The notes beneath the pieces are model-generated. The model saw only the letters and a program-made list of their open reading frames with translations. It had not been told where the DNA came from and did not search any database. Shown here in pieces: positions 23,493-36,006 of a stretch of 64,000 nt of DNA. The position numbers and the translations under genes were made by a program. The DNA comes from Salvelinus alpinus (lineage: Eukaryota > Chordata > Actinopteri > Salmoniformes > Salmonidae), in contig NC_092090.1 of the NCBI RefSeq assembly GCF_045679555.1, positions 32,001,288 through 32,065,287 on the forward strand, read 5' to 3'. How positions within the stretch are numbered: position 1 is the stretch's first letter; each line of letters begins with the position of its first letter.

Positions 23493-23857
23493 TGTCACGC
23501 CCTGACCTTAGAGAGCTTTTTATGTCTCTATTTTGGTTTGGTCAGGGTGTGATTTGGGTGGGCATTCTATGTAAATTTTTCTATGTGTTGTATTCCTTTG
23601 TTTTGGCCGGGTTTGGTTCTCAATCAGGGACAGCTGTCTATCGTTGTCTCTGATTGGGAACCATACTTAGGTAGCATTTTCTCGCCTGTGTTTTGTGGGT
23701 AGTTATTTTCTGTTTTGTGTTTCTACACATGACAGAACTGTTCGTTGTCGTTTTGCTCTTCGTTATTTTGTTCTAGTGTTCAGTTTTTTAATAAACATCA
23801 TGAACACGCACCACGCTGCGCTTTGGTCCACTCCCTCTTCTTCAGACGAGCGTTACA
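23493..23857 (+). mobile_element. LTR, 365 bp, opposite orientation to its neighbour
   Basis: It starts TGTCACG and ends CGTTACA with a poly(A)-type 'aataaac' near the 3' end; closely related to 559-936. The flanks (CAGGC and GCAAC) are not a clean target duplication, so it may be part of a rearranged composite. The tandem 'cttgactcacagg' just left of it may mark the junction. Confidence 0.75.
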
Positions 23858-25108
23858 GCAACATAAGAGTTAGTCTATTACGGTAGTTTACATTATACCT
23901 AAAAACATGCCATTGTGTGCCTCTGCCCTGTTTGGTTTTGTTCAAAACCAGTTCTGTATTTTATAGTCATCTTACCTGGACATATTGGTTCCTGAGTTGC
24001 TTGACTCGTTCAGAGTTCCTCTCAAAGAGGACAGTGTACAACTGCTTCATCCTGACTTGATGTTGTTTCAGGACTCAAGAAATATTTGTTATGCTTACAC
24101 TGTCTGCCAACACTCGTCCCAAATCTCTGTGAGTTTTATGCCATTGTTTCTGATGACCATACCAACGATTGCAGTTTCCTGCACAGCAGTGAAAATCCTA
24201 CCTCTCCCGCCTGTAGGAGGTAACCGTTGGGTCCTGAGCAGAAATACAAAAACAATTACAATTACACACAAGTAGGTTTGGAAACTTTGCTCAATTTACT
24301 TCTGTAATGTGCAGTTCATTCAGATGCCCTTGCAGAATGCACATCTTACCTGTTGTTTTGCCGGAAATTTCTCAGAATAGATGCCACTGTTGAGCGTTTG
24401 CAGATTTGGCTGCACTCTCAGACCAGCCTCTCTCATTGATAGATCATGATTTATTACATGATCAATTACGGTAGCCTTAATCTCATCTGAGACTACAGCT
24501 CATGATCTTCCTCTCAGTCTTCTTCCACCACACATACGTACTCCTCTCCCTCTCCCAGCCACTCTTCTTCCTCTGTCAGCCACTTCTCTATCTCTGGCTG
24601 GGTCCATGTTTACATTACAGTACAGCATTATTCCTAAGATATCCCCTTTTGTATAGATGGTAATGTAATTGAAAGACTAACACCTGTGTAGGTGTTCCGC
24701 TACAATGGGAATCAGCTGTGGTTGGTCTAACTGTTTTGATAGTATTTCATTTTTTAGATTTGGAATATATTTCAATACGGTATTACTGTAGAAATGTAGC
24801 AAATTTATGTCTTATTCAATTTTGTGTTATTTTAGGTTTTGAACTTAAGTTTAACAATTTTGAAAAGAGTATGTAAACATGTGCAAATTGGCCTGTAGGT
24901 ACATACAGTTTTGGTGGTGGTTGTGTCTGAGTGAGAAAAGAGTTCATGAAAATTGAAAGATGTAGTCATTGAATGCATTTTGTGCCAAAGCAATGAAAAA
25001 TTATCCATAGTTTAGCCCACATAGACTGCTGTTATGCTCACTGTGTGAAGAGTTTAGAAAAAGTGACCAAATTATTGAGAAATGGGTCCTAGCGATTGTA
25101 AAAAACTG

Positions 25109-25719
25109 TAATCCAAGTACTTTTCATATGATTGCACAGTTAGATACATATTACTATAGTAAGTACCATTAATAGAGATCCACACTCTTTTCACACTTCG
25201 GTAGGCTATCTATGCCAGGGGCTATTCTAGATCCTGAGCTATGAGTATCCATTGACCTGACCCATCATGGCTTTAAGTGACCAGTCTATCCTCAGGGGGA
25301 TACTACTGACAACACACTGACAGCCAGGCTCTATTGAGATCTGTCAGCTGCTGTTTTTGCTGACCCTGTCTTTACCCTGCTCATAGGACATTATGGACAG
25401 TGTGTGTGTGTCCGTGTCTGCATTAATGTGTGTGTGTGCATGCGTTCCTATGCATGCATGCATGGTTGCAAATACATATCTGTGTGTGTGTGTGTTTTGT
25501 AGTGTACAACTGAGGGTTGGAATGAACAGTCAACTGTTTCTCAGTTGCGCCTAGATGCAGAGGGAGAGCAATAAGACAGTGATGTATGAATATCCCCTCA
25601 GCAGTCAGAGACATTATGAGCCATCATGGGAAGAAACAGGGGAGAATATATACAGCTTGGTACAAAAAAAATGGAAGTTATACTCTACTACAGTGTTTCC
25701 CAACTCCGATCCTCGAGCA
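25109..25719. other. Intergenic sequence
   Basis: Only short TG/CA tracts (about 25400-25495) are seen; no gene. Confidence 0.4.
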
Positions 25720-25727
25720 CCCCCAAC

Positions 25728-26080
25728 CAGTGGAGGATGCTCATTTTTTTATTATTTAACCTTTATTTAACTAGGCAAGTCATTTAAGAACAAATTCATA
25801 TTGTGCAATTGTGCACCGCTCTATGGGACTCCCAATCACTACCGGTTGTGATACAGACTGGATTTGAACCAAGGTGTCTGTAGTGACACCTCTAGCACTG
25901 AGATGCAGTGCCTTAGACCGCTGCGCCACTCGGGAGCATAATAATGGCCGGAATGGTGTAAATGGAATGGTATCAAACGCATCTTCATCTGTTTGATACC
26001 ATTCCATTCACTCCATTCCAGCTATTCCGCTCCATTCCAGCCATTATTATGAGCTGTCCTCCCATCAACAGCCTCCACTG
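25728..26080. mobile_element. Palindromic hAT-type MITE with 8-bp duplication, SINE inside
   Basis: The ends are CAGTGGAGGATGCTCA... and ...CAACAGCCTCCACTG. CCCCCAAC at 25720-25727 is repeated exactly at 26081-26088. The right half is a long imperfect palindrome around 'ggtatcaaacgc' and 'gtttgatacc'. The left arm is interrupted by the SINE at 25745-25938. Confidence 0.9.
25745..25938 (-). repeat. HpaI-type SINE (minus strand)
   Basis: Read on the minus strand: 'ctcccgagtggcgcagcggt' head, B-box-like 'ggttcaaatcc', and a tail 'aactgacttgcctag'-like ending 'taaataaaggttaaat'. These are the head and tail of the salmonid tRNA-derived HpaI group. It lies inside the MITE arm. Confidence 0.9.
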
Positions 26081-26088
26081 CCCCCAAC

Positions 26089-26680
26089 AATACACATTTT
26101 TGTTGTGGCGCCGGCAAGCACACTTGATTCTAGTTGTCAAATAATCATCAAGAACTTGACAAGTTGAATAAGGCATTTTTGTCCAGGGTGATAATACCAA
26201 TGTGTACTGTTAGTGGTACTGGAGGACTGGATATGGAAACAACTACTTTACTACAAAACTATTGAACAAGTAAGTGATTGTGAAGCTGACTTCTTGTGAT
26301 AATATGATACTGTTTGATACTGATACTCTCTCTCAGCTCTATCTTTCTCCCTTCCTCTGAACCATAGAGTTGTATTATTAATTACACAGACATTGCTCTG
26401 TCAGTGAGAGCGCATGGAACAGACATAGCATCTCTCCATCCCTACACTGGGGAGTGGGGAGCCCTGAGGACCTACTTTGAAGTTCTCCACAGACTAGTTC
26501 ATTGGTGGAGCACACTGATGGAAGGTAGAAGGAGAGGGAGGAGGTATGGAAAGAGAAAGAGAAGGAGAGAGAGAGAGTGAGAGCGAGAGAGAGAGCAGCC
26601 AATGGAATGTCAGTTCATCACTATGATAGGATTATTATTGGACAATGATAGAGATATTAAAGTAATCCATAATTATTTTA
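26089..26680. other. Intergenic sequence
   Basis: A GA-rich patch at about 26520-26600; no supported gene. Confidence 0.4.
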
Positions 26681-26684
26681 TTTA

Positions 26685-26865
26685 AAAAAAAAATTTTACC
26701 GTTATTTTACCAGGTAAGTTGACTGAGAACACGTTCTCATTTGCAGCAACGACCTGGGGAATAGTTACAGGGGAGAGGAGGGGGATGAATGAGCCAATTG
26801 TAAACTGGGGATTATTAGGTGACCATGATGGTTTGAGGGCCAGATTGGGAATTTAGCCAGGACAC
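26685..26865 (-). repeat. Dispersed salmonid repeat fragment
   Basis: Contains 'gagaacacgttctcatttgc' and 'ggggatgaatgagccaattg', which I recognise as a recurrent salmonid interspersed sequence; the family name is uncertain. Confidence 0.5.
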
Positions 26866-26979
26866 CGGGGTTAACACATTGGTAGAGCTAGTGTTTTTCC
26901 ACACCTTCCACTCCTGTTACAGGAAGACACAGTGAGTGAGATTGAACAGGTTGGCAGTATTAACCCCCCATCTCTATAA

Positions 26980-29262
26980 ATCCTCCTGATCAACAGCAAA
27001 CAGCCATTCTGAGACACACTTAGATAATTCCTTTGATGATACAGCAGTAGCAATAGAAGGATATAACATCTATAGAAGAGAGAGGAATGCTTATGGAGGA
27101 GGTGTTGCTATATATTTTCAGAGCCATTTCCCTGGTCGTTTGTCAAGTGTTATTGAAGTGTTATGGTTGCAGGATCACTTGGCACATCTAAAGCCTTTCC
27201 TTTTGAGGTGCTGCTATAGGCCACCAAGTGCTAACAGTCAGTATCTAAATAATTTTTGTGAAATGCTTGATAGTGTATGTGATGTAAACAGAGAGGTCTA
27301 CTTTCTTGGGGACCTGAATATTGACTGGTTTTCATCAAGTTGTCCACACAAAAGGAAGCTTCTCACTGTAAAAAGTGCCTGCAATCTGGTTCAGGTTAAT
27401 AATCAACCTACCAGGGTGTTTACAAACACCACAGGAACAAGATCATCCACATGTATTTTAAAAATATATAGATATTACATTTTTACTAATACTGTAGAAC
27501 TTTGTTCTAAAGCTGTATCCATACCCATTGGATGCAGTGGCTATATCCAGGAAAGCCAAAGTTCCAAAAGCTGGTCCTAAAATAATGTATAAGTGATCAT
27601 ACAAAAGATTTTGCGGTGACTATTATGTGGATGATGTTAAAAATATTTGTTGGTCTGATGTGATTAATGAGGAGCATCCAGATGCTGCACTTGATTAATT
27701 TAAGAAATTGCTTCTTCCAATTATTGATAAACATGCAACTGTTAAGAAACTGACTGTTAGAACTCTATGGATTGATGAAGAATTACAAAACTGTATGGTT
27801 GAAAGAGATGGGGAAAAATAAGTGGCTAATAAGTCGGGCTGCACATCTGATTGGCTGACTTAATGCAAATTGAGAAATTATGTGACACGTAACTTGTAGT
27901 GCTCTGATGATTGGTTACTGATCAAAATTACTGATGAAATTACTGATGATTGGTTTAAAGAAATTGATAATAAGAAGATTATGGGAGCTGTACTGTTAGA
28001 TTTCAGTGCAGCCTTTGATATTATTGACCATAACCTGTTGTTGAGAAAACGCATGTGTTATGGCTTTTCATCCTCTGCCATATTGTGGATTCAGAACTAT
28101 CTATCTAATTGAACTCAGAGGGTTTTCTTTAATGGAAGCTTCTCTAATGTCAAACATGTAAATTGCGGTGTACCGCAGGGCAGCTCTCTAGGCCCTCTCA
28201 CCTTTTTCTATTCATACCAATGACTTGCCACTGGTGTTAAACAAAGCATGTGTGTCCATGTATGCTGATGATTCAATGATATAAGCATCAGCAACCACAG
28301 CTAAAGAAGTCACTAAAACCCTTAGCAAAGAGTTGCAGTCGGTTTTTGAATGGGTGTTCAGTAATAAACTGGTCCTGAACATCTCTAAAACTAAGAGCAT
28401 TGTATTTGGTACAAATAATTCCCTAAGTTTTAGACCTCAGCCGAATCTGGTAATGAATGATGTGGTGGTTGAACAAGTTGAGGAGACTAAATTACTTGGT
28501 GTGTCCTTAGATTGTAAACTATCATGGTCAAAACATATAGATTTAATGGTGGTAAAGATTTGTAAAGGTCTGCTATTTTGACACCACACTCCACAAAGCA
28601 ATTCCTGCAGGTTATAGTTTTATCTTATCTTGATTATTGTCCAGTCATATGGTCAAGTGCTGCAAAGAAAGACCTAGTTAAGCTGCAGCTAGTCCAGAAC
28701 AGAGCTTGCTCTTCATTGTAATTAGAGGGCTAATATTAATACTATGGATGCCAGTCTCTCTTGGCTGAGGAAATACTGACAACATCACTTCTTGTTTTAA
28801 AAGTAACATTCATGTGTTGGAAATTCCAAATGATTTGTATAGTCAACTTACATACAGCGCTGACACACTTACCCTACCAGACATGCCAACAGGTTTGTTT
28901 TATACATTCCCCGGGTCCAGAACAAATACAAAAATTTGTACATTATCATACAGAGCCATGAGTGCATGGAACTCCTTTCCATCTCAGATAGCGCAGCTAT
29001 AGTGATTAGCAAAACGGGTTTCAAAAAACAAGTAAAGCAAAACCTCTTGGGAGAACGCCTCTCCCCCATGTGACCTACTTGTTGTGTGTTTGTACTGACA
29101 TGTATGTGTACTGATAGATGCACACACATATGACATGTTCATATTTCTAAATGTATTTTGTCTGTAATATCTTGTTCGTTATATGTCGGAACCCAGTAAG
29201 ACTAGCTGTCGCCATTGGTGTCGGCTAATGGGGAACCTAATCAATCAAATCAAATCAAGAGG
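26980..29262 (+). pseudogene. Degenerate non-LTR retrotransposon (endonuclease and RT), L2/CR1-like
   Basis: Positions 27140-27450 encode an apurinic-endonuclease C-terminal part ('YFLGDLNIDWF'). Positions 27990-28280 encode reverse-transcriptase blocks 'LLDFSAAFDIIDHNLLL', 'GVPQGSSLGPL' and a broken YADDS. Positions 28330-28580 encode 'NKLVLNISKTKSIVFGTN' and 'TKLLGVSLDCKLSWSKHID'. Several stops and frameshifts make it inactive. The 3' end 'taatggggaacctaatcaat' with (ATCAA)-like copies is typical. Confidence 0.85.
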
Positions 29263-29440
29263 TGATACGCTGTGCTCAGTGCAGCAGTCACTGACCATGG
29301 TGAACCAGTCCACCTCCTGTCCTGACTGAGCAATTGATTTCTCCACTCTCTGGAAACTGCATTAGCCAGAACACATTTGTGGAGAGAAGGTCAGTGTCAT
29401 CATGATGACGGAATGTCAAGTTCACTAAACCCAGCAGTCA
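29263..29440. other. Short intergenic spacer
   Basis: Nothing recognised; it joins the LINE tail to a minisatellite. Confidence 0.35.
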
Positions 29441-29823
29441 ATCACACAGGCAGACGCATGCACGTACACACACACAAACACAGGCAGACGCATGCACGTA
29501 CACACACACAAACACAGGCAGACGCATGCACGTACACACACGCACAGACGCATGCACGTACACACACACAAACACAGGCAGACGCATGCACGTACACACA
29601 CACAAACACAGGCAGACGCATGCACGTACACACACAAACACAGGCAGACGCATGCACGTACACACACGCACAAACACAGGCATACGCATGCACGTACACA
29701 CACGCACAAACACAGGCAGACGCATGCACGTACACACACACAAACACAGGCAGACGCATGCACGTACACACACACAAACACAGGCAGACGCATGCACATA
29801 CACACGCACAAACGCAGGCAGAT
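29441..29823 (+). repeat. 34-bp minisatellite, 11 copies, alternating purine-pyrimidine
   Basis: The core 'gacgcatgcacgtacacaca' recurs 11 times, usually spaced 34 bp apart (range 26-36). GCATGCACGTAC followed by CA runs alternates purine and pyrimidine almost without break, a sequence class prone to Z-DNA. The many His/Thr and Cys/Val frames are artefacts. Confidence 0.95.
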
Positions 29824-31010
<1,187 letters not shown>

Positions 31011-31082
31011 AGGATTCAATGGATAAATGGACTGACATTTTTAAGCGAATCAATTCAGTTACCCCACTCCATCTTGCACTTG

Positions 31083-31405
31083 TGTGTAGCCTATGTTATG
31101 ATGTGTAGCCTATGTTAACATGTGTAGCCTATGTTATGATGTGTAGCCTATGTTATGATGTGCAGTCTATGTTATGATGTGCAGCCTATGTTATGATGTG
31201 CAGTCTATGTAATGATGTGTAGCCTATGTCTTGATGTGTAGACTATGTTATGATGTGTAGCCTATGTTATGATGTGGAGTCTATGTAATGATGTGTAGAC
31301 TATGTTATGATGTGTAGACTATTTTATGACGTGTAGACTATTTTATGACGTGTAGACTATGTTATGATGTGTAGCCTATGTGTTGATGTGTAGACTATTT
31401 TATGA
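31083..31405 (+). repeat. 19-bp minisatellite, 17 copies
   Basis: The unit 'tgtgtagcctatgttatga' repeats 17 times with point variants (cag/gag/gac, 'attttatga', 'atgtaatga'). Distribution of variants suggests local block duplication. Confidence 0.95.
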
Positions 31406-31632
31406 TGTGTTTTTTGCTGAACAGTATATTAGACAGAACACCATTCATGATTGCCATGCGTACAACATTTGGTCATTGACATACTGTATGTAGTGATTTG
31501 ATGCTCTCTGGTGGCCTTGTAAGGCATAGCAGCACATCACTGCCTCCATGCTCTCCTATACAGATAGCAAAGATGGTGGATAATGAAGATGCTACATAAA
31601 GGCTGTTTACCATAAAAACAAATAGGTCAAGA

Positions 31633-31742
31633 TTCCTGTCTGTGTAAGTGGGCATTCCCTTTCTTACGTGAGAATACTTTCCGGCGTGTATTCTCAAAGA
31701 TGGTCACAAATGAGAGGCGCAGCCCACTTACACAGACAGGAA
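31633..31742. repeat. Perfect 21-bp inverted repeat with a 68-nt loop
   Basis: The left arm 31633-31653 starts 'ttcctgtctgtgtaag'; the right arm 31722-31742 is its exact reverse complement. Inside, 'gagaatac' (about 31670) and 'gtattctc' form a second smaller stem. This could fold as a hairpin or cruciform; no function can be assigned. Confidence 0.85.
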
Positions 31743-32700
31743 CCCTCACAATTGTTTTCAACAGGAATCTACCCGATAACAGCTGGCTCTGGTCTACCTA
31801 TTCCCCCTTCACCCCCGCTCACCCCACCCTGCCCAATCAGAAAGAAATTGCCCGCGAGATGTTTCGCTTTCTCTACCGTCTTTGCTGATAGGACACGTAC
31901 ACTATCAAAAGAAAACACAGGTGAATGCAAATGGAACAGAGGGGCAACAGTGGAACATAAACGCTCTATTACAAATTAATCTGCAACACAATACAATTCA
32001 AATTGGGTTATGTGAACACATTACACTACAGAAGATAAAAAGATCCACACATACGATATTGTGTAATGTAACATTAATTGTAGCAGCCCGCTGGCTAAAT
32101 GTACATTATAATACTGTTAATGAGCCATCCTGGCCCCAACAGATGCTACCCATGGGCCAATAACACGGCGAGTGAACATTCTCCCAACGGCATATGTCAA
32201 TGTAGGTCAAATCAAATAGAAGTTATGCATTTCAGTCAATACCAAAGACAGATTCATGGTTACAGTGTATGGAACGGGATTCAATTTAAAACCTGTACTT
32301 ACTTGAAAGAAAGGAAACTCAACTTGAGATGTAACAGCAGAAGGTCTGTTTTGTCGAGCCTAGGGGGCCGGAGAGGGGAGAGGAGAGGGAAGGGATAGAG
32401 CAGGTGGTAGGGGAGGGTGTGTAGATCATTTCTCAAATACTCCAACTGTAGAACAATGTTATGATGCCTTCTTCCCCACTATAACAGCTATCTGAGCTGT
32501 GTTGGTCACTGGTCATCCAAAAGGTTATTTCTTTCCTCTTGGACTGTATTGAGCGGTGCAGACGTTTGTACCATATCATTAACGTGCTTTTGTAATTCCC
32601 TGGACAGAAATAAAAGCATTTATTTAGCCAACAACTGAATGGCTGTGACTAAAATAGTCCTACAAGTCAAAATGTTCAGAGTGGATGTCATTATACAATC
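31743..32700. other. Intergenic sequence
   Basis: The open frames at 31668-31979 and 32099-32398 show no domains; nothing supported. Confidence 0.35.
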
Positions 32701-32702
32701 TC

Positions 32703-32883
32703 AGAAAAAAAAGTTCAAAAAAGGGTTATTTGGCTGTCCCCAGAGGAGAACCCTTTTTGGTTCCATTATATGTAGAACCCTCTGTGGAAAGGGTTCTAAT
32801 TGGAACATAAAGGGTTCTTCGAAGGGTTCTCCTATGGGGACAGCCAAATAACCCTTTTAGGTTCTAGATAGCACACTTTTTTT
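32703..32883. mobile_element. Foldback MITE
   Basis: 'gggttatttggctgtcccc' (32723) and 'ggggacagccaaataaccc' (about 32836-32854) are near-perfect inverted arms; outer parts (A-rich left, T-rich right) extend the pairing. The middle contains further 'agaaccct' and 'agggttct' pairs. No coding capacity. Confidence 0.85.
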
Positions 32884-33157
32884 CCTAATGTACTAAAGAC
32901 CTTGAATTAACTATAAGATAGGGTGATAGGATGATGCAGCACTCTGGTTCTGGTCAAGGACTTGATGAAATCGGACTAATCTGATAGATAAGCTTTGTTG
33001 TGGTGCAGTTCAGTTGGTAGGTTATCACTTCTCCAGTGATTGCATCTCTGCCACTATGGAGCCAGAGTGCTATGAAGTAACAACCTTATCTGTGATTCAG
33101 TAAGCAGTCAACATATCGACCCTTGGATGTGTGTGATTACAACACATTGGCAAATAA
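32884..33157. other. Short intergenic spacer
   Basis: Nothing recognised. Confidence 0.35.
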
Positions 33158-34002
33158 CAGTACCAGTCAAAGGTGTGGACACACCTACTCATTCAAGGGT
33201 TTTTCTTTATTTTTACTATTTTCTAAATTGTAGAATAATAGTGAAGACATCAAAACTATGAAATAACACATATGGAATCACGTAGCAACCAAAAAAAGTG
33301 TTCAACAAATCAAAATATATTTAATATTTGAGATTTTTCACAGTAGCCACCCTTTGCCTTGATGACAGCGTGCACACTCTTGGCATTTTCTCAACCAAAT
33401 TCATAAGGTCGTCACCTGCAATGGTTTTCAATTAACAGGTGTGCCTTGTTAAAGGTTAATTTTTGAATTTTCTTTCCTTCTTAACGAGCCAATCAGTTGT
33501 GTTGTGACAAGGTAGGGGTGGTATACAGAAGATAACCCTATTTATTAAAAGACCAAGTCCATATTATGGCAACAACAGCTAAAAATAAGGAAAGATAAAT
33601 GGAAGTCCATCATTACTTTAAGACATGAAGGTTAGTCAATACGGAATATTTTAAGAACTTTGAAAGTTTCTTCAAGTGCAGTCGCAAAAACCATCAAGCG
33701 CTATGATGAAACTGGCTCTCATGAGGACTGACACAAGAAAGGAAGACCAAGAGTTACCTTTGCTGCAGAGGATAAGTCCATTAGAGTTACCAGCCTCAGA
33801 AATTGCAGCCCAAATAAATGCTTTACAGAGTTCAAGTAACAGACTCATCTCAACATTAACTGTTCAAAGTAGACTCCATGAATTAGGTCTTCATGGTCGA
33901 ATTTCTACAAGAAAGCACTACTAATTATACAATGTAGAAAATAGTAAAAATAAAGAAAAACCCCTGAATGAGTAGGTATGTCCAATCTTTTGACTGGTAC
34001 TG
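33158..34002 (+). pseudogene. Internally deleted Tc1-like transposon
   Basis: The inverted ends are CAGTACCAGTCAAAGGTGTG and a right end that reads in reverse CAGTACCAGTCAAAAGATTG, with TA at the right edge. Each end continues with 'aagaaaaacccctgaatgag'-type sequence. Positions about 33600-33920 keep relics of the transposase N-terminal helix-turn-helix region on the + strand, full of frameshifts and without the catalytic DDE part. Confidence 0.85.
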
Positions 34003-35719
34003 TATGTGTTTATTTAGTTTATAGTAGCCTACTGCAGTAGTGGATTTCACTCTGCAACAGGGTGAGGGATGCTATTACAAAATACAGTATAGTGCCAGAA
34101 CAACAACCTCTCCCTCAATGGGATCAAGACAATGGAGCTGATAGTGGACTACTGGAAAAGGAGGGCGGAACAGCTCCCTATTCACATCGACGAGGCTATA
34201 GTGGAGCGGGTCGAGAGTTTCAAGTTCCTTGCTGTCCACATCACCAACAAACTATCATGGTCCAAACACACCAAGACAGTCGTGAAGAGGGCAGGACAAC
34301 ACCTTTTCCCCCTCCGAAGACTGAAAAGATTTGGCATGGGTCCCCAGATCCTCAAAAAGTTATACATCTGCACCATCGAGAGCTTCCTGACCGGTTGCAT
34401 CACCGTCTCTGGTATGGCAACTGCTCGGCACCCGACCGTAAGGCACTACAGAGGGTAGTGCGTAAGGCCCTGTATATCACTGGGGCCAAGCTTCCTGCCA
34501 TCCAGGACCTCTATACCAGGTCAGAGGAAGGCCCAAAAAATGTAGACTGATCCATTGCATTGCATTTCTGTTCATAACGTTGCATCAAGACTGCTCAAAT
34601 GTGCTTAATTGGTTTATTAATACATTTTCAAGTTCATAACTGTGCACTCTCCTCAAACAATAGCATTGTATTCTTTCACTGTAATAGCTAATGTAAATTG
34701 GACAGTGCAGTTACATTAACAATAATTTAAGTTTCCTGCCCATATCAGATATGTCAATGTCCTGGGAAATGTTATTGTTACTTACAACCTCATGCTAATC
34801 ACATTAGCCTACGTTAGCTCTACCATCCCACGGGGGGTGTTCACCTTGTTTTCACATTTTCAAATATATTTTTCAACGGGGCTGTACATTTGGGTAAGGT
34901 TTTTTTCCCACCTGAGTAGCCTTGTTTCACAGCCAAAAATAAAATTAAACCATCTTGTGTTCAGCAAAAGAACAACACAATGTCAAATATAGGTAGCCTA
35001 GTCAAATAATTAACATCCAATCACATTAACCGTTACTCTCTCGCGGGAATTCCACTAACGGTCCGTATGTAGCCAAACATAGCTGCTGCTCATCTGTACT
35101 GATGGCGCAAATGCCATGACAGGGAGACATATTAGAGTGGTAACGTGCGTGCAAGCAGTTGCTCTCTACGCCACTTGGGTACACTGCAGCATCCACCGAG
35201 AAGATCTTGCTGCCAAGGAAATGCCTGACAGCTTGAAAGACGTTTTGGACACTACAGTTAAAATGGTTACCTTTGTTAAAGCAAGGCCTCTGAACTCTCG
35301 TATATTTTCTGCACTATGCAATGATATGGGCAGCGACCATGTAACGCTTTTACAACATGCAGAAGTGCGCTGGTTGTCAAGGGGCAAAGTATTGACAAAT
35401 TTATTTTAATTGAGAGACGAGCTTAAAGTTTTCTTTACTGATCATAATTTTCACTTGTATGATGACGAGTTTCTCACACGACTGGCCTATGTGGGTGATG
35501 TTTTTCTTGCCTGAATGATCTGAATCAAGGATTACAGGGACTCTCCGCAACTATATTCAATGCGAAGGAACAAAATTGAGGCTATGATTAAGAAGTTGGA
35601 GCTCTTCTCTGTCTGCATTAAAAGGACAACACAGGTCTTTCCGTCATTGTAGGATTTTTTGTGAGCAAATTAACTCAAGCTTACAGACGATGTCAAATGT
35701 GATATAGCTGTATATATAG

Positions 35720-35792
35720 ATGTAAATGAGAACTTGTTCTCAACTAGCCTACCAGGTTAAATAAAGGTGAAATAAAAAAAATATTTAAAAAA
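35720..35792 (+). repeat. LINE/SINE 3' tail inserted in the hAT remnant
   Basis: 'gatgtaaatgagaacttg' through 'ggttaaataaaggtgaaat' and an A-rich end repeat the tail seen at 7170-7236. Confidence 0.75.
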
Positions 35793-36006
35793 TAGCGAAG
35801 CACCTGAGTGAGTTGGGTGCGTAATTACGCAGGTACTATCCCTTTCATGCCCTGCCTCCAGTCCACTTATCGATATCTGAACAAGAGAGCCTCATCGAAA
35901 TAGCAACAAGTGGTTCTGTGAAACTTGAATTTAATCAGAAGCCACTGCCAGATTTCTGGATTGAGCTGTGCTCAGAGTATCCTGTCTTGGCAAATCGCGC
36001 TGTTAA

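Larger units (their letters stand above)
21182..25108 (-). mobile_element. IS630/Tc1-like transposon remnant, TA-flanked, split by LTR units
   Basis: Long inverted ends of about 70 bp: the left 'acccatttctcaatacttag' and 'aaaactcttcacacag' reappear inverted at about 25034-25108. Both outer edges read TA-CAG...CTG-TA. The minus strand at about 24608-24360 encodes an N-terminal transposase-like segment: Arg/Gly-rich, then 'VVSDEIKATVIDHVINHDLS' and 'MREAGLRVQPN'. The rest is decayed and interrupted by the LTR units at 21604-23857. Confidence 0.8.

Noticed and set aside
31668..31979. Pro-rich open frame of 103 codons next to the 21-bp inverted repeat
   Set aside because: No start context, no homology recognised, and two overlapping frames are equally open.
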